Of a DNA stretch of 64,000 nt, positions 34,583 to 42,192 are shown one piece after another. Within the stretch, counting starts at the first letter, position 1. The number at the start of each line of letters is the position of its first letter. The translations under genes were made by a program, and so were the position numbers. Below the pieces are notes generated by a model, which searched no databases, was not told the DNA's origin, and saw nothing but the letters and a program-made list of their open reading frames with translations. The DNA is from Sphingomonas sp. 37zxx. GTDB lineage: Bacteria > Pseudomonadota > Alphaproteobacteria > Sphingomonadales > Sphingomonadaceae. The DNA is taken from the NCBI RefSeq assembly GCF_000786205.1, contig NZ_JROH01000012.1, positions 35,997 through 99,996 on the forward strand. The letters are read 5' to 3'.

Positions 34583-35076
34583 GGCGCGAACTCGACCGTG
34601 GCGGTGACATGGCCCGGCGTCGGGCGGCGGACGATGTCGGTACGGACGACGCCGAGTGCCGAGGAACGGCTGACTTCGGCGATCCAGCCGACGACATTGT
34701 CGTAGCTTGCGTCGGTGACGACGGCGCGGACGCCGCCTTCGATGGGGGTCACTGTGGGAACAAGGCCGAAGCCCTCCGCCGCGCCGGTGACGATCGCTTC
34801 GGGCGGGCCTTCGCGGCGGGTGCCACCCGGGGTGAGCGTGCCCGCGGCGCGGATCCGGGCGTTGAGCGTTTCATAGGTGCGGATGTCGGCCTGCGCCTGC
34901 GCGCGCGCGGCCTGGATCGGCTTGACGACGCCATAGACCAGCACGACGCCTGCAAGCAGCGCACCGAGCACCGCGACCAGGATGCGCTCGCGCTGGGTCA
35001 GCCCGCTCCACCAGCTGTCGAGGCGGAGCAATGCGCCCTCGATCCGGCTGCGTTCGATGATTCGGATCGTCCTCAT
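34579..35076 (-). CDS. gspM: Type II secretion protein GspM
   Basis: The 165-aa protein has a cytosolic N-terminus, one membrane helix (ILVAVLGALLAGVVLVYGVV) and a periplasmic ferredoxin-like domain after a coiled region. Its size and place between gspL and gspE match GspM. It overlaps both neighbours by 4 nt. GspM binds GspL in the inner-membrane platform. Confidence 0.88.
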   Translation of the reverse strand: MRTIRIIERSRIEGALLRLDSWWSGLTQRERILVAVLGALLAGVVLVYGVVKPIQAARAQAQADIRTYETLNARIRAAGTLTPGGTRREGPPEAIVTGAAEGFGLVPTVTPIEGGVRAVVTDASYDNVVGWIAEVSRSSALGVVRTDIVRRPTPGHVTATVEFAP

Positions 35077-36164
35077 GCGCCGGTCGCCGTCAATCGGAGG
35101 GTGCCGCCGGGGCCTTGCACGACGCGGCCATTGATCCGCGCGTCGGCCAAGGCCGTGGTGATTCGCGCGGCGGTGCCCGGCTGGAGCGGATCGAGGTCGA
35201 GGATCAGCGTCGATCCCTCAAAGCGCATCGAGCGGACGGTGATCGCGCTCGCGACCGGGGCGAGCGCGCCCGATACGCGGGTGACCAGCGGCAGGAAGGC
35301 GCTGGCGCTGCCGGGTTCGGGGAGCATGTCGGCGACCGAGCCCGCAAGGTCGGCGGCGTTGGTGGGGGTGCCCGGCGCGGCGGTGGCGACGAGCAGCCGC
35401 GTCTCATCCTGGCGGCGATCGGCGATCGTCTGGAGCATCAGCGTGTCGGCGAGCGCGATCGAGGCGTGCGCCGCGATGCCGAGACCGATCACCCAGGCGA
35501 GGCGGCGGCGATAGCTGGGCACCGCGACTCGGCGGCGGGCATAGAGGCCGGTGCGAAGATCGAGCGCGGGGTTCGCCAGTCGACGCACGAGCGGGGCGTC
35601 GCCCATCTCGGCGGGCAGCGCGTCCATATCCTCGGGCAGCAGCGCGCCATAGGAGCGGATCGCGGGGCGGCCGGCGGCGTCCCAGGCGGTTCGCAGGACG
35701 GGCGCGGGCAACGCGAAGCCGGTGCCATCGCCCGCGCGCACCACCGCGCGGGTGTCGCCCAATTGCACCGCCCATTCGCCCGGATCGGGCTGTGGCAGCG
35801 CGAGCGAGTCGGGAACGATCGCGGCTCCCCCCAGCCCGGCCTCGTCGGCGATCGCCGCCCAGATTTCCATCCTTTCGTGGCGGACGACGCCAACCAGATA
35901 GCGTTTGGGGGCGATTTCGGCCCCAAGCACCAGATGCACCGAATCGAGCGAATCGGCGATCATCTCTTCGATCGCGAAGGGCAACGCCTCGATCCGCTTG
36001 GCGCGGGTGGGCAGCGGCAGGTCGACCGCGAGCAGCCGCACGTCTTCGCTGGGCACCAGCAAGGTTGCCGGGCCTTCGCCATCGGCTATGGTGACGCCGC
36101 CGCCGTCGAGCATCCAGACGCCCGCTGCGGGGCGCTGATCTGCGGAGGTTCGCTGGTGGCTCAT
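35073..36164 (-). CDS. gspL: Type II secretion protein GspL
   Basis: The 363-aa protein has an actin-like cytosolic domain (RIEALPFAIEEMIADSLDSVHLVLG is the usual region), one membrane helix near RLAWVIGLGIAAHASIAL and a periplasmic domain. GspL links GspE to the membrane. The ATG at 36164 is chosen because it leaves 57 bp before the divergent gspG start; an ATG at 36212 is the alternative and would collide with possible gspG starts. Order L-M-E is kept, with 4-nt overlaps. Confidence 0.85.
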   Translation of the reverse strand: MSHQRTSADQRPAAGVWMLDGGGVTIADGEGPATLLVPSEDVRLLAVDLPLPTRAKRIEALPFAIEEMIADSLDSVHLVLGAEIAPKRYLVGVVRHERMEIWAAIADEAGLGGAAIVPDSLALPQPDPGEWAVQLGDTRAVVRAGDGTGFALPAPVLRTAWDAAGRPAIRSYGALLPEDMDALPAEMGDAPLVRRLANPALDLRTGLYARRRVAVPSYRRRLAWVIGLGIAAHASIALADTLMLQTIADRRQDETRLLVATAAPGTPTNAADLAGSVADMLPEPGSASAFLPLVTRVSGALAPVASAITVRSMRFEGSTLILDLDPLQPGTAARITTALADARINGRVVQGPGGTLRLTATGA

Positions 36165-36221
36165 GCCGGGGGCGCCATCGATTGTAACATTGCTTTCATG
36201 GACCGGTCGCATGGGGCGTGG

Positions 36222-36725
36222 ATGCGCATCTTATTGAAACAGTTTCATGACAGCCGGTGTGCCCGCGGACAATCCCGCGCGCGCACCATCGCTCAAAACC
36301 CCAATGTCGCGGAAAACGAGGCGGGGCTGACCCTGGTCGAGATGATCGTCGTGCTGGCGATCATCGCGCTGGTGGCGGCGCTGATCGTGCCCAACGTGAT
36401 CGGGCGGCCCGACGAAGCGCGAGTGACGGTGGCGAACACCGACATCCGCACGATTTCCGCCGCGCTGAAAATGTACCGGCTCGACAATGGCTCGTACCCG
36501 ACGACGGCGCAGGGGCTGAAGGCGCTCGCCGAAAAACCAACGACCCCGCCGATCCCGTCGAGCTGGTCGTCGGAGGGGTATCTGGGGCAGGTGCCCGAAG
36601 ACCCTTGGGGCAATCCGTATCAATATGCTTCGCCCGCACCCGGCGGGTTCGCGCTGAAATCGCTCGGCAAGGATGGCCAGCCCGGCGGCGAGGGTCTCGA
36701 CGCGGACCTGACGGGCGGGAAATAA
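36222..36725 (+). CDS. gspG: Type II secretion major pseudopilin GspG
   Basis: The 167-aa protein has the prepilin motif AG/LTLVEMIVVLAIIALVAAL, with Leu rather than Phe at +1 and Glu at +5. The conserved GspG body follows (TVANTDIRTISAALKMYRLD, SYPTTAQGLKAL, PEDPWGNPYQY). The leader from 36222 is 35 residues and basic, with a further in-frame ATG at 36198. It heads the G-H-I-C-D block, divergent from gspL, with very little room for promoters between them. Confidence 0.93.
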   Translation: MRILLKQFHDSRCARGQSRARTIAQNPNVAENEAGLTLVEMIVVLAIIALVAALIVPNVIGRPDEARVTVANTDIRTISAALKMYRLDNGSYPTTAQGLKALAEKPTTPPIPSSWSSEGYLGQVPEDPWGNPYQYASPAPGGFALKSLGKDGQPGGEGLDADLTGGK

Positions 36726-36728
36726 GCA

Positions 36729-37187
36729 ATGCCCGCCCGGCGTGCCGGCGAGGTAGGCATGACTCTCATCGAAATGCTGATCGTGCTGGCCATCATCGCG
36801 GTGGCGGCGGGATCGGTGACGCTGGGGATCGGCGCGGCGACTCGCTCGCCCTCGGCCGAGAGCGAGGCGCGCAGGCTGGCGCAGCGGCTGCAGGCGGCGG
36901 CGGACGATGCGATGCTGGGCGATACGATGGTGGCGTTTACCGCGCTCAAATCGGGATACGGCTTTGCGCGGTTTGGAGCCGGCGGCGAGATGCTGCCGTT
37001 CGAGGGCGATGCGCTGGGGTTTCACCAATTGCCGGGGGGAATGACGATGACCTTGTCGCTGCGCCCGCCGGTGGTGCTGGGGCCGGACGGCGCTGGCAAG
37101 CCGATGACCGCGACGGTGGAAGCCGGGTCGCAGCGCTGGGTGGTGTTGTATGACGGGCTTACCGCCAACGTGATGCCGGCGGCGTGA
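36729..37187 (+). CDS. gspH: Type II secretion minor pseudopilin GspH
   Basis: The 152-aa protein has a short leader MPARRAGEVG followed by MTLIEMLIVLAIIAVAAGSV, a normal prepilin site with Glu at +5. The GspH body has RRLAQRLQAAADDAMLG. It begins 3 bp after gspG and its TGA overlaps the GTG that could start gspI. This normal 10-residue leader contrasts with those of GspI and GspJ. Confidence 0.88.
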   Translation: MPARRAGEVGMTLIEMLIVLAIIAVAAGSVTLGIGAATRSPSAESEARRLAQRLQAAADDAMLGDTMVAFTALKSGYGFARFGAGGEMLPFEGDALGFHQLPGGMTMTLSLRPPVVLGPDGAGKPMTATVEAGSQRWVVLYDGLTANVMPAA

Positions 37188-37732
37188 GGGGGGTGCGATC
37201 TTACGGGCGCATGTCCCCCTCCCGCTTGCGGGAGGGGTTAGGGGAGGGCTTGTCCCTTCACGGATTGTTTTTGCGGACAAGCCCTCCCCCGACCCAGTTT
37301 CAGGTGAACGATGCCCCGCATCGTTCAGGTCATGCCGGGGGCATGACCGACCTGAAACTCGCAAGCGGGAGGGGGGAAGAAGCAGGCTTCTCATTAATCG
37401 AGGCGATGGTGGCGCTGGCCATTCTCGCGATTGCCACTGTGGGGCTGATCCGCACGACCGAGACGCATATCGATTCGACGCGGGGCATGGAGCAGCGGGC
37501 GGTGGCGATGTGGGTGGCGGAGAATCGCCTGGCCGAGCTCGAGATCGGACTTGCCCCGACCGATCAGGTCGAGATGCTGGGCCAGCCCTGGCGCGTGGCG
37601 GTGCGAAGGACCGGCACCGACGATCCCGAGATCGAGCGGGTGCGGATCGAGGTGTTCGCGAGGGACGCCAGCGGACGCAGCGCATCGCCGCTTGCATCGC
37701 TCGACGGTTTCCTTGACGCAGGCGCGCTATGA
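37184..37732 (+). CDS. gspI: Type II secretion minor pseudopilin GspI with repeat-encoded leader
   Basis: The prepilin motif is EAG/FSLIEAMVALAILAIATVGL. Two starts are possible. A GTG at 37184 overlaps the gspH stop (GTGA) and gives a 68-residue leader that reads through a palindromic repeat. An ATG at 37343 inside the repeat gives a 15-residue leader (MTDLKLASGRGEEAG). The normal body follows (QRAVAMWVAENRLAELEIG, GQPWRVAVRRT). Either way the residues just before the cut come from the repeat. GspI interacts with J and K at the pseudopilus tip. Confidence 0.85.
   Translation: MRGVRSYGRMSPSRLREGLGEGLSLHGLFLRTSPPPTQFQVNDAPHRSGHAGGMTDLKLASGRGEEAGFSLIEAMVALAILAIATVGLIRTTETHIDSTRGMEQRAVAMWVAENRLAELEIGLAPTDQVEMLGQPWRVAVRRTGTDDPEIERVRIEVFARDASGRSASPLASLDGFLDAGAL
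37214..37375. repeat. Nested palindromic repeat inside gspI leader
   Basis: The outer 15-bp arms (37214-37228, 37361-37375) are of the CCCCCTCCCGCTTGC type. Inside them a 15-bp pair lies at 37241-37255/37275-37289. A three-arm unit at 37296-37359 has an outer stem AGTTTCAGGT/ACCTGAAACT and two hairpins (37306-37326 and 37328-37348). The layout suggests one repeat inserted inside another. It is read in frame if translation starts at 37184. Confidence 0.85.
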
Positions 37733-38502
37733 ACCGCCCGATCATCATGACCCCGCGCCAGTCGAAACTGGCGATCGACCTGTTCACCGGTGCCGTGGTG
37801 GCATCGGTCGCATGGGCGCTGGCCGGGCTGACCTGGCGGATCGCGGGCCATGCCGGACAAGGCGCGATCACCGTGCCGTCGGGCACGCGGCCGGTGAGCA
37901 CCGCGCCCGACATCGCGCCTGCGCTCGCGCTCGCTCCCTTTGGCAAGGCGGCGCAGGTGTCGGCAGCGCAGGCGACGGGATTGCAGATCACGCTGAAGGG
38001 CGTGGTGTTCGCGTTGCCCGCCAGCTTCTCGGTCGCCTATATCGCCACCGCGGACGAGGCAGCCAAGCCGTTCCGCATCGGCGACAGCGTCGGCGGCGCG
38101 ACGATCGAGGCGATTCAGCGCGACCGCGTGCTGCTGAACAATGCCGGGCGCACCGAATTCCTGGCGTTTCCCGATCCCGCCGCCGGGCCACTGCCGCCGC
38201 CGGGCACACCGGCAGCCCCCGGCACCGCGCCGACTGCCACGCCCCCTGCCCCCGCCGCACAGGCCGGCGCTTCACTGTTACAACGCTTCGACGCGACGCC
38301 GACAGAGGGTGGCTATGCCGTTGGTGAGAACGCGCCGCCGGGGATGCAGCCGGGCGATGTCGTCCAGTCGCTCAACGGCCAGGCGCTGGGGCGCGGCGCC
38401 GCCGATCAGGCCGCCTTCGCCGCTGCCGCGCGTAGCGGATCGGCACAGATACAAGTCGTGCGCGACGGCAAATCGCGCACGCTCACCATCCCCTTACGCT
38501 AG
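37729..38502 (+). CDS. gspC: Type II secretion protein GspC
   Basis: The 257-aa protein has one N-terminal membrane helix (FTGAVVASVAWALAGLTW), an HR domain (LQITLKGVVFALPASFSVAY, RIGDSVGGATIEAI), a Pro/Ala-rich linker and a C-terminal PDZ-like domain (MQPGDVVQSLNGQAL). The HR domain contacts the secretin and the PDZ may help choose substrates. It overlaps gspI by 4 nt and is followed by gspD 11 bp later. Confidence 0.92.
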   Translation: MNRPIIMTPRQSKLAIDLFTGAVVASVAWALAGLTWRIAGHAGQGAITVPSGTRPVSTAPDIAPALALAPFGKAAQVSAAQATGLQITLKGVVFALPASFSVAYIATADEAAKPFRIGDSVGGATIEAIQRDRVLLNNAGRTEFLAFPDPAAGPLPPPGTPAAPGTAPTATPPAPAAQAGASLLQRFDATPTEGGYAVGENAPPGMQPGDVVQSLNGQALGRGAADQAAFAAAARSGSAQIQVVRDGKSRTLTIPLR

Positions 38503-38513
38503 AGAATCGACTC

Positions 38514-40571
38514 GTGGCCAAACGCACCTTCTTGCTCCTCGCGCTCGCCGCGACCGCGCTCCAGCCGCTCGTCGCGCAGGACGGGCCGCCGGGCGACATC
38601 GTCGTCAACATGCGCGGGGTCGAGATCGCCGATGTCGCCGACCAGATTTCGCGGCTGACCGGGCGCACGCTGATCCTCGACCCGGCAGTGCGGGGCACGG
38701 TGACGGTGACGTCGGCGCAGCCCTTGTCGGCGGCTGGGGTGTGGGAGCTGTTCCAGTCGGTGCTGCGCGCCAACGGCTTTGCCGCGGTGCAATCGGGGCG
38801 CGCGTGGCGGATCGTGCCGCAGGCCAATGCGGTGCGCGACGGCGGCGTGCGGCGTTCGGGCGCAGGGCAGGAACTGACGACGCGGATGATCCGGCTGTCG
38901 AACGTGCCCGCTGCCGAAGCGGCGCGGATCGCGCGGCCGCTGGTGGCGACCTTCGGATCGGTCGAGCCGCTCGCCAGCCCCAACGCCATCGTCATCACCG
39001 ATTATGCCGACAATGTGCGCCGCGTCGAATCGCTGATGCGCAGCCTGGACGGCGGCGGCGGGCAGACCTTTGCGACGATCCCGCTGCGCAACGGGTCGGC
39101 CCCCGAAGTGGCGGCGGCGATCGCGCAAGTATTGGGCGAAGGCGAAGCCGGCGGCGCGCGCGTTGCCGCCGATCCGCGCAGCAACATCGTGGTGGTACGC
39201 GGCACGCCTTCGTCGGTGACCGAGGCGCGCCGCATCGCACTATCCCTCGACACGCCGGGCGGCGCGACGCCGATCACGCGGGTGTTCCGGCTGAACTATG
39301 CCGATGCCGAAAGCGTCACCGACGTGTTGCGCGGGGTGTTGGGGCAGGAAGGCGAGGCGAGCAATCCGGTCGCGCGCAGCCTGCAATCGCGCGGCACCCG
39401 CAGCGGCATCGGCGGCGGCGGGCGGGCCGATCCCACCGCCGCCCTGTCGGGGCTGGTCAATTCGAACGGCGGCGGCGCGGCAGGTGCCCTGGGCGGCGCG
39501 ACCGGCGGCGGTGGCAGCATCAGCACCGTCGGCGAGGGGCAGCGCGACCAGCCGGCACAGGGGTTTTCGACGCCCGACCTGACCGTCCAGCCCGCACCCG
39601 ACATCAACGCGATCGTGGTGCGCGGCACGCCAAGCGCCGTCGCCAGCATGGAAACGATCGTCACCGATCTCGACGTCCGCCGCCCGCAGGTGATCCTGGA
39701 GGCCGCGATCGCCGAGATCACCGGCGACGAGGGCGAGCAGCTGGCGGTGCAGATCGGCACCGGCGGCGCTGTGCTTAGCCGAGCGGAGGGCGCGGCGACA
39801 TCGTTCGGCGGGCCGGGACAGGTCAGCCTGGGGGCGATTCTGGGCACGCTTGGCGTTCCGATCGCCCGACTGCTGGGGACGGGCTTCACCGGCAATCTTG
39901 CGATCGGCGACGATTTTTCGATCCTGGTGCAAGCGCTCGGCACCTCGCAGCGATCGAATCTGCTGTCGACGCCATCGGTGACGGTGGTCGACAACAAGGT
40001 GGGTGAATTCGTGGTGGCGCAGGAAGTGCCGTTCATCACCGGATCAATCCTGACGCAGAATGCAGGCGCGACGCCCTTCACCTCGATCGAGCGCAAGGAC
40101 GTCGGCATCACGCTGCGTGTGCTGCCGCGGATCAATGCGGGCGACACGATCCGGCTCGAAATCAGCCAGGAAGCATCGTCGATCGCCCCGACGCAGTTGC
40201 AGCAGGCGGCGGACATCATCACCAATCGCCGCGCGATCAACACCACGGTGCTGGCCGATAATGGCCGCACGATCGTGCTGGGCGGGCTGATCTCGGACGA
40301 CTACACCCGCCAGCGCAGCCAGGTGCCGATCCTGGGCGATATTCCGATCCTGGGCGAATTCTTCAAATCCCGCCGTGAATCACGACAGAAGCGGACGCTG
40401 TTCATCTTCCTGAAGCCGACGATCCTGCGATCGAGCGACGATGCGGCACGCGAATCGGACGAACGCTACCAGCGGCTGCGCGATGCCGAAGCGGCAACGA
40501 CCGAGCGCCGCAGCCTGTTGCTCAAGCCCCCCGCCCCCCGGCTGACGGTGGAAATCGACGGGATTTATTGA
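38514..40571 (+). CDS. gspD: Type II secretion outer-membrane secretin GspD
   Basis: The 685-aa protein (GTG start) has a signal peptide, an N0 domain (IVVNMRGVEIADVADQIS) and N1-N3 domains (ITDYADNVRRVESLMRSLD, VVRGTPSSVTEARRI). A Gly/Ser-rich insert of about 60 residues lies in the N3 region. The secretin core follows, with VPILGDIPILGEFF and RTLFIFLKPTIL. It forms the outer-membrane channel. No pilotin gene is visible. It ends 25 bp before the convergent three-gene L/M/C-like block. Confidence 0.95.
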   Translation: MAKRTFLLLALAATALQPLVAQDGPPGDIVVNMRGVEIADVADQISRLTGRTLILDPAVRGTVTVTSAQPLSAAGVWELFQSVLRANGFAAVQSGRAWRIVPQANAVRDGGVRRSGAGQELTTRMIRLSNVPAAEAARIARPLVATFGSVEPLASPNAIVITDYADNVRRVESLMRSLDGGGGQTFATIPLRNGSAPEVAAAIAQVLGEGEAGGARVAADPRSNIVVVRGTPSSVTEARRIALSLDTPGGATPITRVFRLNYADAESVTDVLRGVLGQEGEASNPVARSLQSRGTRSGIGGGGRADPTAALSGLVNSNGGGAAGALGGATGGGGSISTVGEGQRDQPAQGFSTPDLTVQPAPDINAIVVRGTPSAVASMETIVTDLDVRRPQVILEAAIAEITGDEGEQLAVQIGTGGAVLSRAEGAATSFGGPGQVSLGAILGTLGVPIARLLGTGFTGNLAIGDDFSILVQALGTSQRSNLLSTPSVTVVDNKVGEFVVAQEVPFITGSILTQNAGATPFTSIERKDVGITLRVLPRINAGDTIRLEISQEASSIAPTQLQQAADIITNRRAINTTVLADNGRTIVLGGLISDDYTRQRSQVPILGDIPILGEFFKSRRESRQKRTLFIFLKPTILRSSDDAARESDERYQRLRDAEAATTERRSLLLKPPAPRLTVEIDGIY

Positions 40572-40595
40572 GGGGGCCCGCGGCAACGCTGGCCG

Positions 40596-41012
40596 CTACT
40601 CCTCGCTGCCGGGCATCGGCACGCGCGCTTCCTGCGTGCCGCGGGTGAAGAAGGCGGCGTCGATCGCCAGCGCGCGCAGCTGCCAGCCATCGACGGCTTC
40701 GCCCACCGCCAGCGTTCGGCTGGTGCCATCGGCGGTGCGGACCAATGCGACCGCGTCGATGTTGAGCCGGCCGGCGATGCCGATCAGCGCCGGGGCGTCG
40801 GCGGGGGTGGTGCGCGCTTCGGTGACTGCGCCAAAAAGCGGGCGGGCGAGCGCTGCATCGAGCGGCGGCGGTGTGCCGCGAATCGATGGTGCCGGCAATT
40901 TGGGTGGCTGGAGGGCCTCAGGCGACGGGGCCAGCGCCACCATCAAGGGCGTGGCAATCGCCAGCACGGCAAGCGCGGCGCACCAGCCGGTCTGTTCGCG
41001 AGTCAGCGCCAT
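40596..41012 (-). CDS. Small GspC/PilP-like protein
   Basis: The 138-aa protein has one N-terminal membrane helix (LAVLAIATPLMVALA) and a C-terminal HR/PilP-like beta domain. RPLFGAV, ALIGIAGRL, ALVRTADGTSRTLAVGEAVDGWQL resembles the GspC HR domain but without a PDZ. It overlaps the next gene upstream by 10 nt. It is likely an inner-membrane part that contacts GspD, which lies tail to tail with it; this role is inference. Confidence 0.65.
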   Translation of the reverse strand: MALTREQTGWCAALAVLAIATPLMVALAPSPEALQPPKLPAPSIRGTPPPLDAALARPLFGAVTEARTTPADAPALIGIAGRLNIDAVALVRTADGTSRTLAVGEAVDGWQLRALAIDAAFFTRGTQEARVPMPGSEE

Positions 41013-41467
41013 GGCACCAGTACCTCTCCCTCGACCCGCACCGCGCCGCCGGGAATGCTCGCCAGCCGCCAGCGCCGCCAGCGCAGCACCGGATCGGCGC
41101 GCTCAATGCCATCGGCGAAGGCTAGCACCGCCTTTTCGCTGCCCGACGCCGACAGGGTGAGCCGGGCGACGTGCGGGCTGGCGGGGTCGATCGTGGCGAG
41201 CGTTTCGACCAGCACCCCGCCGGCGGTGGCGGCGCGCCGTATCCTGAGCGCAGCGGCGCGCGCGGCGGTGTCGGCATCACGCGCTGCAGTGATGCGATCG
41301 TCGGGCAGCAGCGGCGGAACCGGCGGTGCTTCCCGTTCGGCGGCAAGGGCGGCTCGCGCCGCGCGGACGCTGCCGAGGTCGTCGATCGCGTGCAGCATCG
41401 GCCAGATCGAGGCCAGCGCCGCCGCCAGCCCCATCGCGCCGCCGATGATCGTCCAGCGGCTGGTCAT
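41003..41467 (-). CDS. Small GspM/PilO-like protein
   Basis: The 154-aa protein has an N-terminal membrane helix (IIGGAMGLAAALASIWPML), an Ala-rich coiled segment and a C-terminal ferredoxin-like domain (VLVETLATIDPASPHVARLTLSASG, VLAFADGIERADPVLRWRRW). This is the GspM/PilO layout and it differs from the GspM at 34579. It overlaps both neighbours in a three-gene operon. Confidence 0.68.
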   Translation of the reverse strand: MTSRWTIIGGAMGLAAALASIWPMLHAIDDLGSVRAARAALAAEREAPPVPPLLPDDRITAARDADTAARAAALRIRRAATAGGVLVETLATIDPASPHVARLTLSASGSEKAVLAFADGIERADPVLRWRRWRLASIPGGAVRVEGEVLVPWR

Positions 41468-42009
41468 GGTGCTGTCTGTCGCAAGCGGACGAGGATGACG
41501 CCGTCGCCGCGTGCCTGATCGATGTCGCGCAGCGCGGCGGTGCGCGGATCGCGGCGAAGCGCGGCGCGCAGCGTGTCGGGATCGGGGGTCGCGACATCGG
41601 CGCTCAATCGCGCATGTTCGTCGGCGGCGACGGCGGCGAGGCGGGCGTCGCGCGGCAGTGTCAGCGCAAGCGCGTTGAGGATGTCGGCGATTGCCGGCGC
41701 GGTGGTGGTCAGCGCGGCGCGATCGGCCAGGGCGGCGGCGCGGGTGGCGAGCGCGGGCGCGGCGGTACGGCGCTGTGCCTGGATTTCCTGCCGGATCGCC
41801 GCCGCCTGCCAGCTCGCCACGCCCCAGCTCAGCACCGGGCCGGCGGGTAGCAGGATTGCAAGCGCGATGCCGAAGCGGCGCGAGCCGGGGGCAGCGGGCG
41901 CATTGCTTGGCGATGCGCGATCGACTGGTACCGGCGTCCGTGGCCGCTTCGCACGGATCGCTGCGATCAGGCGGTCGGCCAGGCTGGGTGGGTCGGCGGC
42001 AGGGTGCAT
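41464..42009 (-). CDS. Small GspL/PilN-like protein
   Basis: The 181-aa protein has a short cytosolic N-terminus, a membrane helix (FGIALAILLPAGPVLSWGV), a coiled-coil stretch (AAIRQEIQAQRRTAAPALATRAAALA) and a C-terminal fold like PilN/GspL periplasmic domains (ILNALALTLPRDARLAAVAAD). It lacks the actin-like cytosolic domain of full GspL. It is the first gene of the operon that runs towards gspD. Confidence 0.62.
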   Translation of the reverse strand: MHPAADPPSLADRLIAAIRAKRPRTPVPVDRASPSNAPAAPGSRRFGIALAILLPAGPVLSWGVASWQAAAIRQEIQAQRRTAAPALATRAAALADRAALTTTAPAIADILNALALTLPRDARLAAVAADEHARLSADVATPDPDTLRAALRRDPRTAALRDIDQARGDGVILVRLRQTAP

Positions 42010-42192
42010 GGCTTCGCCTAGCCGCTCACCCCCCGGTCAAACAAGCACCGCCCTGCCCGGAAAGCCTTGTCTTAAACGTGACTTCTCAATTACGTCGATC
42101 GGTAACCAAAGGTGCATGTGGCTGTAAGGCTGTAGGCCCAAAGGGCTATCGAATGCGAATTGCATCGTGAAATGCGAAGATATGGGGATATT

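Noticed and set aside
35115..36197. Plus-strand extension upstream of gspG considered as a longer fused protein
   Set aside because: This part is the shadow of gspL; the pseudopilin needs only the leader from 36198 or 36222.
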